Below, piece after piece: positions 24,656-32,443 of a stretch of DNA of 40,909 nt. The notes beneath the pieces are model-generated. The model did no database searches. It was not told the DNA's origin and worked only from the letters and a program-made list of their open reading frames with translations. This stretch comes from a bacterium. Its GTDB lineage: Bacteria; UBA9089; JASEGY01. Location of the stretch: contig JBFMHI010000009.1 of NCBI GenBank assembly GCA_040753085.1, forward strand, positions 1 through 40,909. Reading direction: 5' to 3'. A program made the translations under genes and the position numbers. Numbering within the stretch: the first letter of the stretch is position 1; the number at the start of each line of letters is the position of its first letter.

Positions 24656-24656
24656 C

Positions 24657-24780
24657 TTAAGTTTCGGGTTGCCACTTTCGAGTGGCAAGTTTTGAGGAGC
24701 AGGAAACGGGAAGCCTAATAAATCCGAAGCTCACCAATCCGAATGAACTCGAAACCCGAAACCCGAAACTCGAAACTTAA
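24657..24780. repeat. CGAAACC heptamer array between fabG and acpP
   Basis: AAGTTTCGGGTTG and CACTTTCGAGTGGCAAG on the left, CTCGAAACCCGAAACCCGAA (about 24748-24767) then ACTCGAAACTT on the right. The right arm is four heptamers; the left arm is a degenerate complement. It ends before the AGGGGGT site of acpP. Confidence 0.75.
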
Positions 24781-24802
24781 ATCTATAGGGGGTAAAAAAC
24801 AA

Positions 24803-25039
24803 ATGAATGTAGAAGAGAAGGTAAAGGAAATAATTACTAACCAGCTTGGAGTAGAGAAACCCAAGGTGATCCCCTCGGCTTCCTTTGTTGAGGACTTAGG
24901 GGCGGATTCTTTGGATACGGTTGAGTTGGTAATGGCTCTGGAAGAAGAGTTTGATCTGGATATATCGGATGAGGATGCTGAATCCATTACCACCGTGGGT
25001 CAAGCCATAACTTATATTAAGGAACGCACTTCGGAATAG
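24803..25039 (+). CDS. acpP: Acyl carrier protein
   Basis: AcpP carries growing acyl chains on a 4'-phosphopantetheine arm. The 78-residue acidic protein starts [16 protein letters not shown] and has the modification site [16 protein letters not shown] with Ser36. ATG 24803 follows AGGGGGTA. Flanked by fabG and fabF as in most bacteria. Confidence 0.97.
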   Translation: MNVEEKVKEIITNQLGVEKPKVIPSASFVEDLGADSLDTVELVMALEEEFDLDISDEDAESITTVGQAITYIKERTSE

Positions 25040-25096
25040 CGTCGACCACCAGACGGTCAGTCTGTCAAGTTTGTTTTGGCGGAATGAGACTAACAA

Positions 25097-25160
25097 CTCA
25101 GGTAATCGGTGCTCGGTAATCAGGTTATCGGTGAGTGTGTGGAAAGCGGGTAACTACTCA
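25097..25160. repeat. TCGGTGA heptamer array, second copy
   Basis: CAGGTAATCGGTGCTCGGTA and GGTTATCGGTGAG, then GAAAGCGGGTAACTACTCA. It is the inverted counterpart of the array at 19240-19312, and ends in a GTAACTACTCA terminus. A third related stretch (GGTAATCGG/CCGATTAC) is at 25432-25462 directly before fabF. Confidence 0.65.
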
Positions 25161-25199
25161 AAACTAAGTTAAGCAGTTAGTTGGGAGACAAAGCAAAAT

Positions 25200-25325
25200 T
25201 CCCTCTCCCTTGATGGGAGAGGGATAGGGTGAGGGTGAAATGGGCGGGCAATATTATTACTCTTGCTAAAAACCTTAGAAAAAGAGCTACCACCCCCCTA
25301 ACCCCTCCCATCAAGGGAGGGGAAG
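25200..25325. repeat. CCCTCTCCC inverted-repeat element
   Basis: CCCTCTCCCTTGATGGGAGAGGG at the left and CCCCTCCCATCAAGGGAGGGG at the right, with AGGGTGAGGG inside, resemble the interior of the element at 11036-11201. Non-coding. The remainder of 25161-25199 and 25326-25431 shows only a weak TATAAT (25379-25384) without a convincing -35. Confidence 0.6.
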
Positions 25326-25471
25326 CTTTTATGCCGACGCTGTCGGTACAAAAGGAGATGAAACTTAACCCATAGCACTATAATCTGTAATGAGCTTACT
25401 TTTTTAACTTGATTTTGAGTAGATACGAAAGCGGTAATCGGTTATTACTGATTACCGATTACAGGATTATG

Positions 25472-26728
25472 ATGGATACAAAACGTCGGGTAGTAGTTAC
25501 TGGCCTGGGGGCGATTACGCCTCTGGGAAATACCGTGGAAGAATTTTGGGGTGGTCTTGTCAAGGGGATATCCGGTATAGGCCGGATTAGTCATTTTCCG
25601 GTTGATGAGTATTCTTCTAAGATCGCCGCTGAAGTAAAAGATTTTGACGCGGCGGTTTATATTGACTCCAAAGATATTAAGCGCACGGCCAGGTTCACTC
25701 AATTTGCCGTTGCCTCGGCTTCTCAGGCCATTGAAGATGCCAAGCTCGAGCTTGGCAGAGAGAACCCAGATCAAATCGGAGTATTGGTGGGTTCCGGCAT
25801 CGGGGGATTAGATGTAATTGAAGCCCAGCATAATGTTCTTCTTAACCGTGGGCCTCATCGTGTCTCACCTTTTCTTATCCCGATGCAGATTATTAATATG
25901 GCCTCGGGGATGATATCCATCTATTTTGGGCTAAAAGGGCCTAATTCGGCGGTAGTTACTGCCTGTGCTTCGGGGACAAATGCTATTGGTGATGCCTTTA
26001 GAATCATCCAGCGAGGAGAGGCCGAAGTAATGATTGCCGGCGGCACAGAGGCGGCTATTACCCCCCTGTCCTTTGCCGGCTTTTGTTCTGCCAGGGCCTT
26101 ATCCACCCGAAACAATGACCCTTCAGGCGCTTCTCGTCCCTTTGAGGGGGGTAGAGATGGCTTTGTAATGGGGGAAGGGGCCGGAATAGTCGTTCTGGAA
26201 TCCCTGGAACACGCTATTTCCAGGGGAGCTGAGATCTATGCCGAGGTGGTTGGTTACGGTATTTCCGGTGATGCCTATCATATGACCGCCCCTGCTCCCG
26301 AAGGAACAGGCGCAGTCAGGGCAATAAAAGCCGCCCTTAATGATGCTGGGATTGAGCCTCAGGAGGTGGATTACATTAATGCCCATGGGACATCAACCGT
26401 CCTGAATGACAAATACGAAACAATAGCCATCAAAAGTATTTTTGATCAGTGGGCTTATTCTTTGGCCATATCATCTACCAAATCTATGACCGGTCATCTC
26501 CTGGGGGCGGCTGGTGGAATAGAATTTATTGCCGCTGTTCTAACCGTTCAGCATGAACTTATTCCGCCAACTATTAATTACGAGACCCCTGACCCTGAAT
26601 GTGACCTTGATTATGTGCCGAATGAAGCTCGAAGAGCCAGGGTAAACGTGGCCTTGTCAAGCAGCTTTGGCTTTGGAGGACAAAACGCTATTCTGGCAGT
26701 TAGGAAATACGTAACCGTTCAGGTATAG
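25472..26728 (+). CDS. fabF: 3-oxoacyl-ACP synthase II
   Basis: FabF elongates acyl-ACP by condensation with malonyl-ACP. From ATG 25472 the protein is 418 residues, starting [15 protein letters not shown], with Cys165 in TACASG, His305 in NAHGTST and His342 in TGHLLGAAG, the Cys-His-His triad. AGGA lies 5 bases upstream of ATG 25472; ATG 25469 is too close. The family normally ends after [15 protein letters not shown]; here five more residues, VTVQV, and the stop TAG are read from GTAACCGTTCAGGTATAG, the left end of element copy C. Confidence 0.95.
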   Translation: MDTKRRVVVTGLGAITPLGNTVEEFWGGLVKGISGIGRISHFPVDEYSSKIAAEVKDFDAAVYIDSKDIKRTARFTQFAVASASQAIEDAKLELGRENPDQIGVLVGSGIGGLDVIEAQHNVLLNRGPHRVSPFLIPMQIINMASGMISIYFGLKGPNSAVVTACASGTNAIGDAFRIIQRGEAEVMIAGGTEAAITPLSFAGFCSARALSTRNNDPSGASRPFEGGRDGFVMGEGAGIVVLESLEHAISRGAEIYAEVVGYGISGDAYHMTAPAPEGTGAVRAIKAALNDAGIEPQEVDYINAHGTSTVLNDKYETIAIKSIFDQWAYSLAISSTKSMTGHLLGAAGGIEFIAAVLTVQHELIPPTINYETPDPECDLDYVPNEARRARVNVALSSSFGFGGQNAILAVRKYVTVQV

Positions 26729-26938
26729 CTGCACGGATTAGCATGGATAAATAACACAGGACAGAAGGCGGAAGTGTAGGGACAGGGGGCTTGTCCCTGT
26801 CCGTGCTTGTCCATGTCCGTTCCGTAGACGGACAACCACAAGGGTTGTCCCTACAGCCCTAAGGACAGACCCGAATCACGGACACGGCTCACGGATTTTC
26901 CGTGTTTCATCTGTGTGCATCTGTGGCTGAACGGTTAC
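26711..26938. mobile_element. ~225-bp TIR element, copy C, overlapping the fabF 3' end
   Basis: GTAACCGTTCAGG (from 26711) to CTGAACGGTTAC (to 26938); nearly identical to copy B with small indels. Its first 18 bases serve as the last codons and stop of fabF, so insertion appears to have replaced or extended the native stop. Confidence 0.85.
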
Positions 26939-26973
26939 GGAAATACACTAAAGAGGAGGCGGAAGGATAGAAG

Positions 26974-27024
26974 ATGTCTGAAAATTTAGCCGGAGGTATG
27001 GAGCGATTAAGTGATTTAGCTTGA
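26974..27024 (+). CDS. Possible 16-residue peptide in a structured leader
   Basis: ATG 26974 follows AGGAGGCGGAAGG and opens a 16-codon frame (MSENLAGGMERLSDLA) ending at TGA 27024. The frame covers the left half of the hairpin at 26989-27061. It may be a leader peptide for rnc or chance; there is no homologue to compare. Confidence 0.3.
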   Translation: MSENLAGGMERLSDLA

Positions 27025-27061
27025 AAGCTAATGACTTAATGGGTCAATACCTCTAAGCGGC
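26989..27061 (+). ncRNA. Two-stem hairpin between fabF and rnc
   Basis: Outer stem: GCCG (26989-26992) and AGGTAT (26994-26999) pair with ATACCT (27047-27052) and CGGC (27058-27061). Inner stem: ATTAAGT (27006-27012) pairs with ACTTAAT (27034-27040) and TTAGC (27016-27020) with GCTAA (27027-27031), loop TTGAAA. The segment is flanked by element copy C and by a CCTGAGCAGTTAC terminus (27086-27098). It could be a cis-regulatory leader of rnc, a known RNase III autoregulation target type, or a small repeat. Confidence 0.4.
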
Positions 27062-27122
27062 TCCTTAACTATGTCTAAACCACCTGAGCAGTTACTCCAA
27101 AACAAGAAAGGAAGTATTCATC

Positions 27123-27848
27123 ATGGTATCCGATACTAGAAGAGAAGAGCTTAGAAATTTAGAGGCAGCTATTGGGATTGAGTTTAAAAACATTGATCTT
27201 TTGAATCAAGCCGTAACCCATAGATCGTATGTTTATGAGGCGGAGGAGGAGAATGTCAATCAAAATGAACGGATGGAATTCCTGGGCGATGTGGTCCTCT
27301 CCCTCATCGTCAGTAAATATCTTTATGATTCCTATCCCGACTATGTAGAAGGAGAGTTGGCCAAGATTCGGGCTATTGTAGTCAGTAAACACGTTCTCTC
27401 TCAAAGGGCGAAGGCCATTAATCTGGGACAGTATCTCCTTCTGGGTAAAGGGGAGGAAATGACCGGTGGACGAGAGCGGGATTCTATTCTGGTAGATGCT
27501 TTTGAGGCGGTTATCGGGGCGCTCTTCCTGGATCAAGGAATTGAATCGGCCCGCACCTTTGTCATGAATCAAGTCAAAGAAGAGATAGAAGTGGTTGACC
27601 GGAATGAAGGGCTGCGGGATTATAAAACCCTCCTTCAAGAATATACCCAGAACCGCTTCAAAACCTTACCTCATTATGAAGTGGTGGTAGTTAAGGGGCC
27701 GGATCACCGTCAGACCTTTGAAATGAGTGTCTCACTGGCCGGTGAACTTTGGGGTAAAGGGAAAGGAAAGAGTAAGAAAGAGGCAGAACAGAGGGCCGCT
27801 TATGAAGCCCTTCGGAAGTTAGAGGAAGAAGGTCAAGAATATAAGTAA
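27123..27848 (+). CDS. rnc: Ribonuclease III
   Basis: RNase III cuts double-stranded RNA in rRNA and mRNA maturation. The 241-residue product has the signature NERMEFLGDVVLSLIVS (near residue 43), DAFEAVIGALFLDQG (near 122) with the catalytic acidic residues, and a C-terminal double-stranded RNA-binding domain DYKTLLQEYTQ...GKGKSKKEAEQRAAYEAL. ATG 27123 follows AAAGGAAG. It follows the fab cluster as in many bacteria; hairpin-rich spacers all along this window would be natural substrates. Confidence 0.96.
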   Translation: MVSDTRREELRNLEAAIGIEFKNIDLLNQAVTHRSYVYEAEEENVNQNERMEFLGDVVLSLIVSKYLYDSYPDYVEGELAKIRAIVVSKHVLSQRAKAINLGQYLLLGKGEEMTGGRERDSILVDAFEAVIGALFLDQGIESARTFVMNQVKEEIEVVDRNEGLRDYKTLLQEYTQNRFKTLPHYEVVVVKGPDHRQTFEMSVSLAGELWGKGKGKSKKEAEQRAAYEALRKLEEEGQEYK

Positions 27849-27867
27849 CAATAATTGGAGGTAAGAA

Positions 27868-29004
27868 ATGAATTTTGATTTTACGGAAGATCAGCAGCTT
27901 ATTCTTGGAGCAGCCAGAGATATCTGCCGGGAAGAGTTGGCGTCTAAGGCTAACGAGGTAGATAAGAAAGGCGAATTCCCCTGGGATAATGTGAAAACCC
28001 TAGCTCAATACGATTTGATGGGTATCCCCATTCCAGAGGAGTACGGTGGGTTGGAATCGGATTTCCTTAGCTGGGCCGCCGTGGGGGAAGAAATATCCAG
28101 GGCATGCACCACTACGGGAGCTATTTACGGGGCTAATATGCTCTGTATGTATCCTATCTACCAATTTGGAACTGAGGAACAGAAGCGGAAATACCTGACT
28201 CCCTTGGCTAAGGGAGAAGTAATTGGCGCCTTTGGTTTGACTGAACCCAATGCCGGTTCTGATGCGGGGAATGTCCAGACCAGGGCGGTTAAAGACGGCG
28301 ATGAGTATATCTTGAATGGAACCAAAATCTTTATCACCAATGGCGGCGAGGCTGAAATCTATGTTATTCTTACTTCGACATCTCCTGGAAAAGGGGCCAG
28401 AGGAATGAGCGCTTTTATCATAGAGCGAGGCACACCCGGTTTTAGCTTTGGCAGAGATGAGGAAAAGATGGCTTATCCTGCCCTGGCTAATCGGGAGCTG
28501 ATATTCACTGACTGTCGGGTCCCGGCGGCCAACCTTCTTTCTAAGGAAGGAAGAGGATTTCGGGTGGCGATGGAGACATTGGATGTAGGGCGTATTGGGA
28601 TGGGTATTGGCGCGGTCGGGCTGGCTCAGGCCGCCTTTGAGGAGGCCGTGAAGTATTCCAAGCAAAGGGTTCAGTTTGGCAAGCCTATTTCGAGCTTCCA
28701 GGCTATTCAATTTATGCTGGCTGATATGGTTACTAAAATTGAGGCCGCCCGTCTCCTGATATTAAAAGCGGCTTATCTTAAGGATCATGATAAGCCCTTT
28801 TCACAGATCGCCGCCTCTGCTAAGCTCTATGCTTCTGAGGTGGTGATGGAGGTAACTAATAAGGCCGTCCAGATTCACGGCGGATATGGTTATACCCGTG
28901 AATATCCGGTGGAGCGTTATTTTAGAGAAGCTAAATTGTTTGAAATAGTCGAGGGAACATCTGAAATCCAACGGGGAGTGATTGCCAACGCCGTGCTTAA
29001 GTAA
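27868..29004 (+). CDS. Acyl-CoA dehydrogenase
   Basis: This FAD enzyme oxidises acyl-CoA to enoyl-CoA and passes electrons to an electron-transfer flavoprotein. The 378-residue length and motifs fit the short-chain/butyryl-CoA subgroup: FGLTEPNAGSDAG (near residue 127), FITNGGEA, RVQFGKPISSFQAIQ, QIHGGYGYTREYPVERYFREAK and the catalytic base Glu362 in EIVEGTSEIQR. ATG 27868 follows GGAGGTAAGAA. No etf or beta-oxidation gene is adjacent, so substrate is inferred only by subgroup. The next spacer is a heptamer array. Confidence 0.93.
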   Translation: MNFDFTEDQQLILGAARDICREELASKANEVDKKGEFPWDNVKTLAQYDLMGIPIPEEYGGLESDFLSWAAVGEEISRACTTTGAIYGANMLCMYPIYQFGTEEQKRKYLTPLAKGEVIGAFGLTEPNAGSDAGNVQTRAVKDGDEYILNGTKIFITNGGEAEIYVILTSTSPGKGARGMSAFIIERGTPGFSFGRDEEKMAYPALANRELIFTDCRVPAANLLSKEGRGFRVAMETLDVGRIGMGIGAVGLAQAAFEEAVKYSKQRVQFGKPISSFQAIQFMLADMVTKIEAARLLILKAAYLKDHDKPFSQIAASAKLYASEVVMEVTNKAVQIHGGYGYTREYPVERYFREAKLFEIVEGTSEIQRGVIANAVLK

Positions 29005-29012
29005 TTATCAAT

Positions 29013-29078
29013 ATCGCGAATTGCGGATTGCGGATTAAAAAATAGATTGGCGATTCGCAATTCGCAATTCGCGATTAT
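29013..29078. repeat. GCGAATT heptamer array
   Basis: CGCGAATTGCGGATTGCGGA, then AAAAAATAG, then GGCGATTCGCAATTCGCAAT. Same arm and loop plan as the array at 11946-12051. It ends 17 bases before the zinc-ribbon gene. Confidence 0.85.
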
Positions 29079-29095
29079 AGAAGAGGTATATTTTT

Positions 29096-29296
29096 GTGTT
29101 CGACTTTGAAACAGGCTACTACCAGAAAAAAGCGCATACATATTGTTGTGAAGACTGTAACTACCGGTGGGAAGTAGAGACTGAATTAGATGAGACTGAG
29201 GATGAAGAGATTTCCCTTGATTATGAAGATTCCTTTGATGGTCTTTTCTCCTGGGTTTGTCCTATGTGCGGTAGTAGTTATGTGAGCGAAATATAG
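29096..29296 (+). CDS. Small zinc-ribbon protein
   Basis: The 66-residue protein has CCEDC near residue 17 and CPMC near residue 55, two CxxC knuckles around an acidic middle (ELDETEDEEISLDYEDSFDG). This is a zinc ribbon, probably nucleic-acid or protein binding, of unknown role. GTG 29096 follows AGAAGAGG. It lies between the acyl-CoA dehydrogenase and miaB. Confidence 0.7.
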   Translation: MFDFETGYYQKKAHTYCCEDCNYRWEVETELDETEDEEISLDYEDSFDGLFSWVCPMCGSSYVSEI

Positions 29297-29319
29297 GCAC
29301 AATTATCCATTAATAATTG

Positions 29320-29461
29320 GTAGCCGTTCAGCCACTAAGGCACAAAGACACAACCTCGATCCTCGATGCTCGATCCTGGATACTGGATCCTTTACCAGCA
29401 TCGAAGATCGAGCATCGAGCATCGAGCATCGAGCATCCAGCATCATGTGATGAACGGTTAC
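29320..29461. mobile_element. TIR-bounded element carrying a GATGCTC array
   Basis: GTAGCCGTTCAGCCAC at the left and ATGAACGGTTAC at the right; interior AGGCACAAAGACACAA then GATGCTCGATCC and GAGCATCGAGCATC units (29353-29444). Its relative is at 17697-17823. Confidence 0.7.
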
Positions 29462-29498
29462 AATTATTGTTAATTGATAATTGTTAACTGATAATTGA
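29462..29498. repeat. TAATTGA heptamer array overlapping the miaB start
   Basis: TTAATTGATAATTGTTAACT then GATAATTGAAG reads as four heptamers TAATTGA/TAATTGT/TAACTGA/TAATTGA. The last unit contains the TTG start codon of miaB. Confidence 0.7.
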
Positions 29499-30802
29499 AG
29501 AGAGTCCATATCATCACCTATGGTTGTCAGATGAATAAGAGCGATTCAGAGATGATGAACGGACTTCTAAGACAGAAAGGGTATTTACCTGCGGCGGCCA
29601 TAGAGGAAGCCGATCTTATTCTGGTCAATACTTGTAGTGTCAGGGCTCATGCCGAGTCCCGGGCTTTAGGCCGCCTGGGAGAATTAGCCCGCCTGAAACG
29701 TAAACGGCCTGATATTATCCTGGGGGTCTGTGGATGTATGGCCGAGCGCCAGAGAGATCATCTGCTCCAGAAAGCCCCTTACCTTGATTTTATTCTTGGT
29801 CCACGCCGTTTGGCTGAGCTTCCTGAAATAGTTGACTCAGTTAATAGTAGAAATAGCCCTCTCCTATGCACTGGCCCCGAAAGAGACCCCTCTCCCCCTT
29901 CTTTGCATCTTTCCCTTAGAGAAAACAACTTGAAGGCCTGGTTGCCCATAAGCCTTGGTTGTAATAATTTCTGTGCTTACTGCATAGTGCCGAGCTTGCG
30001 AGGTCCTTTAAAAAGCCGTGATTCCGGGGAGATTATTAAAGAAGCTGAATCCCTGGCGGAAAATGGCTACCGGGAAGTTACCCTTCTGGGACAAAATGTA
30101 AACGCTTACGGTCAGGATAGACCTGGAGAAATTGATTTTGCTGGGCTTTTAGAGCAGCTCAACGCGGTGGCGGGACTAAGCAGGATAAGATTTGCTACTT
30201 CTCATCCGAAGGATATCTCCTCCCGAGTAATAGATGCCTTAGCAGATTTGCCCAGCGTATGTGAGGCCCTTCATCTTCCCATTCAAGCCGGATCAAATAA
30301 TGTTCTCGCCCGGATGAAACGGGGTTATACGGTGGAGCGTTACCTGGAGATAATCTCCCAAATAAGGGAGAAGATACCTAAGATCGCTATCAGCACGGAT
30401 ATCATTGTGGGGTTCCCTGGAGAGACAGAGGATGATTTTGAAGCCACCCTGGCTTTAGTGGAGGAAGCAGGCTTTGATGGGGCCTTTACCTTCAAATATT
30501 CTCCCCGACCTGGCACGCCGGCGGCAGAAATGCCCGATCAAATTCCGGAGGAGGTAAGAAAGGCGCGACTCGACAGACTGATCAAGCTCCAAAATCGAAT
30601 CACCCAACAGAAGAACGAAGCCCTTATTGGCAGCGAGCAGGAGGTTTTAGTGGAGGGGAAGAACCCAAAAAGACCCGGTTTTTTGCTTGGCCGGACCAGG
30701 ACTGATAAGACCACCACCTTTGCCGGCCATGAAAGCCTGATTGGGCAGATAGTTAATGTTAATATTACTAAAGCTACTACCTGGTGTATTGGTGACTGGT
30801 AG
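29495..30802 (+). CDS. miaB: tRNA 2-methylthio-N6-isopentenyladenosine37 methylthiotransferase
   Basis: MiaB adds a methylthio group to i6A37 in tRNAs reading UNN codons. The 435 residues show the UPF0004 domain with Cys10 (YGCQMNKSDSE), Cys near 46 (NTCSVRAHAE) and Cys near 80 (CGCMAE) for one cluster, the radical-SAM CNNFCAYC (Cys156, 160, 163), and a TRAM domain ending VNVNITKATTW. The start TTG 29495 lies in a TAATTGA heptamer and has no ribosome binding site; no better start precedes the conserved N-terminus. Translation may thus be weak or its native start was lost. Confidence 0.95.
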   Translation: MKRVHIITYGCQMNKSDSEMMNGLLRQKGYLPAAAIEEADLILVNTCSVRAHAESRALGRLGELARLKRKRPDIILGVCGCMAERQRDHLLQKAPYLDFILGPRRLAELPEIVDSVNSRNSPLLCTGPERDPSPPSLHLSLRENNLKAWLPISLGCNNFCAYCIVPSLRGPLKSRDSGEIIKEAESLAENGYREVTLLGQNVNAYGQDRPGEIDFAGLLEQLNAVAGLSRIRFATSHPKDISSRVIDALADLPSVCEALHLPIQAGSNNVLARMKRGYTVERYLEIISQIREKIPKIAISTDIIVGFPGETEDDFEATLALVEEAGFDGAFTFKYSPRPGTPAAEMPDQIPEEVRKARLDRLIKLQNRITQQKNEALIGSEQEVLVEGKNPKRPGFLLGRTRTDKTTTFAGHESLIGQIVNVNITKATTWCIGDW

Positions 30803-31171
30803 TTACAAAATGACGCCCTGTGAAAATCCCAGGTTTTACTACTAAAGCTACTACTGGTGTATTGGTGACTGGTAGTTACAAAATGACGCCCTGTGAAAAT
30901 CCCAGGTTTTACTACTAAAGCTACTACCTGGTGTATTGGTGACTGGTAGTTACAAAATGACGCCCTGTGAAAATCCCAGGTTTTACTACTAAAGCTACTA
31001 CCTGGTGTATTGGGGACTGGTAGTTACAAAATGATGCCCTGTGAAAATCCCAGGTTTTACTACTAAAGCTACTACCTGGTGTATTGGTGACTGGTAGTTA
31101 CAAAATGATGCCCTGTGAAAATCCCAGGTTTTACTACTAAAGCTACTACCTGGTGTATTGGTGACTGGTAG
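30767..31171 (+). repeat. Five 73-74-bp tandem repeats copied from the miaB 3' end
   Basis: Units start at 30803, 30876, 30950, 31024 and 31098 and end at 31171. Each ends in the last 36 bases of miaB (ACTAAAGCTACTACC... to the TAG). The copies are nearly identical, so this is a recent expansion seeded by the gene end. CCAGGT and ACCTGG in each unit can form a hairpin. 31172-31295 adds GTCCACCGAGTCCACCGTCC like the array at 38638-38727. Confidence 0.9.
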
Positions 31172-31295
31172 GCCTTGATCATCGTTTTGCCCGTTGGGAT
31201 AGAGTCCGCTGTCCACATAATAGTCCATCCCGTCCACCGAGTCCACCGTCCACAGTAGCCGAAACAACCACCATCACCGACGGGTAATTCCCCAC

Positions 31296-32417
31296 TCAAA
31301 ACCTTCGGAAAAAGAGTATATCCGCCAGACCGGACATCTCTACCGCAAAGATAGCCCTGGAGAAGCGGCCGGCCGGGGCGTCAAACTTGCTTTCCATGCC
31401 TATCCGTTCCAGGGCATAAGGATCACTTGATCTATCTACCACCCCATAAACACTGGAACAAGCACAAATAAATCCCGCCTCTTTGACCATTTCCTTTACT
31501 TCTTCATTGAAATCACCAAAAGGATAGCAAAAAACAGCCACAGGTTTCCCCAATTTTTGCTCTATTTCTTCTTTGGAAGCCGTTATCTCATATCTGGCCT
31601 GTTTCGGATCTATCCTGGTTAAAGGAGGGTGAGTTAAGGTATGGGCCCCAAATTCAATCCCGCCGGTATCCATTTCAGCCACCTGTTCCCAGGAAACAGG
31701 CAGGCTACGTTCCCAATTTCCCTGCCGCCAATCTATTCGCTGGGAGAGATTATTAACAACGGCCTTGGCCTCTTTGTCATCTAATCTCTTTAGAAGACTC
31801 ATCAAGTTTTGGAGAAGCTCTATCCGTTGGCTGAAAGTCTCCAGCTTAGCCTGAGTAAGTATCTCCCTAACTTCTTTCGGATAGGCAGGATTAGCGGCTT
31901 CTTGATTTATCTCTGATAAACCGGCCCTTCTGACTATCTCCGCCAGTTCATCTCGCCAGGTAATAACTCTTGGTCCTGTATAGCTAGGATTGATGAAAAC
32001 AGTGGCCTTGGCTCCATACTCTTGGAGAATAGGATAAGCCAGGGTAAAGACATCTTCATAACCATCATCAAAGGTGATAACTACAGACAGAGGCGGCAGC
32101 CCACCCTCTCCTTTAAGGCAAGTGGCAGCTTCTTTTAAGGAGATAATTTGATGCCTTTGGGAAAGATAGCGAATCTGGCGCTCAAAATCTTTAACCCTTA
32201 CCCCAACCTCAAAAGGAAAAGCCTCTTCTCCTTTTTTGAAGTTACTTATCCGGTGGTACTTAAGGACAAAGACCTTTCTTTCTCGGCTTAGCCTGGAGTA
32301 TATAAATTGGAGAAGGAAAAGGGCCCCACTGTAAAAAAGGCAGGCGCTCCAGGTAATCTTGAATACGTCCCTTATCCACCGGCGGATGGCGGATGGCGGC
32401 TTGCGGATTAAATACAT
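31296..32417 (-). CDS. Polysaccharide deacetylase (NodB-type, CE4)
   Basis: The 373-residue protein has a membrane anchor (about residues 22-42), then a CE4 deacetylase domain: VITFDDGYED (near residue 113) with the metal Asp, GAHTLTHPPLT (near 280) with the metal histidines, and FCYPFGDFNEEV (near 320) with the catalytic segment. A long insert between the first two motifs is unusual. It would remove N-acetyl groups from a glycan at or outside the membrane. ATG 32417 is the only start; its first ~17 residues are encoded by a GGCGGAT heptamer array, so the native N-terminus may have been altered. Downstream of the PP-loop gene by 26 bases. Confidence 0.85.
   Translation of the reverse strand: MYLIRKPPSAIRRWIRDVFKITWSACLFYSGALFLLQFIYSRLSRERKVFVLKYHRISNFKKGEEAFPFEVGVRVKDFERQIRYLSQRHQIISLKEAATCLKGEGGLPPLSVVITFDDGYEDVFTLAYPILQEYGAKATVFINPSYTGPRVITWRDELAEIVRRAGLSEINQEAANPAYPKEVREILTQAKLETFSQRIELLQNLMSLLKRLDDKEAKAVVNNLSQRIDWRQGNWERSLPVSWEQVAEMDTGGIEFGAHTLTHPPLTRIDPKQARYEITASKEEIEQKLGKPVAVFCYPFGDFNEEVKEMVKEAGFICACSSVYGVVDRSSDPYALERIGMESKFDAPAGRFSRAIFAVEMSGLADILFFRRF
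32383..32410. repeat. GGCGGAT heptamer array inside the deacetylase 5' end
   Basis: GGCGGAT, GGCGGAT, GGCGGCT, TGCGGAT in tandem, read in the deacetylase frame on the minus strand. Confidence 0.75.
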
Positions 32418-32443
32418 TCTTTTTGGGCAGCGTGAACGGCTGG

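Noticed and set aside
25379-25384. Promoter for fabF at TATAAT
   Set aside because: No acceptable -35 box at 16-18 bases; kept only as a note.
30803-31171. CRISPR-like tandem array
   Set aside because: The units are contiguous 73-74-bp direct repeats with no variable spacers, and they derive from the miaB 3' end.
30998-31299. Minus-strand frames over the tandem repeats
   Set aside because: They are translations of the 74-bp repeats and the GTCCACC motif, with no start signal.
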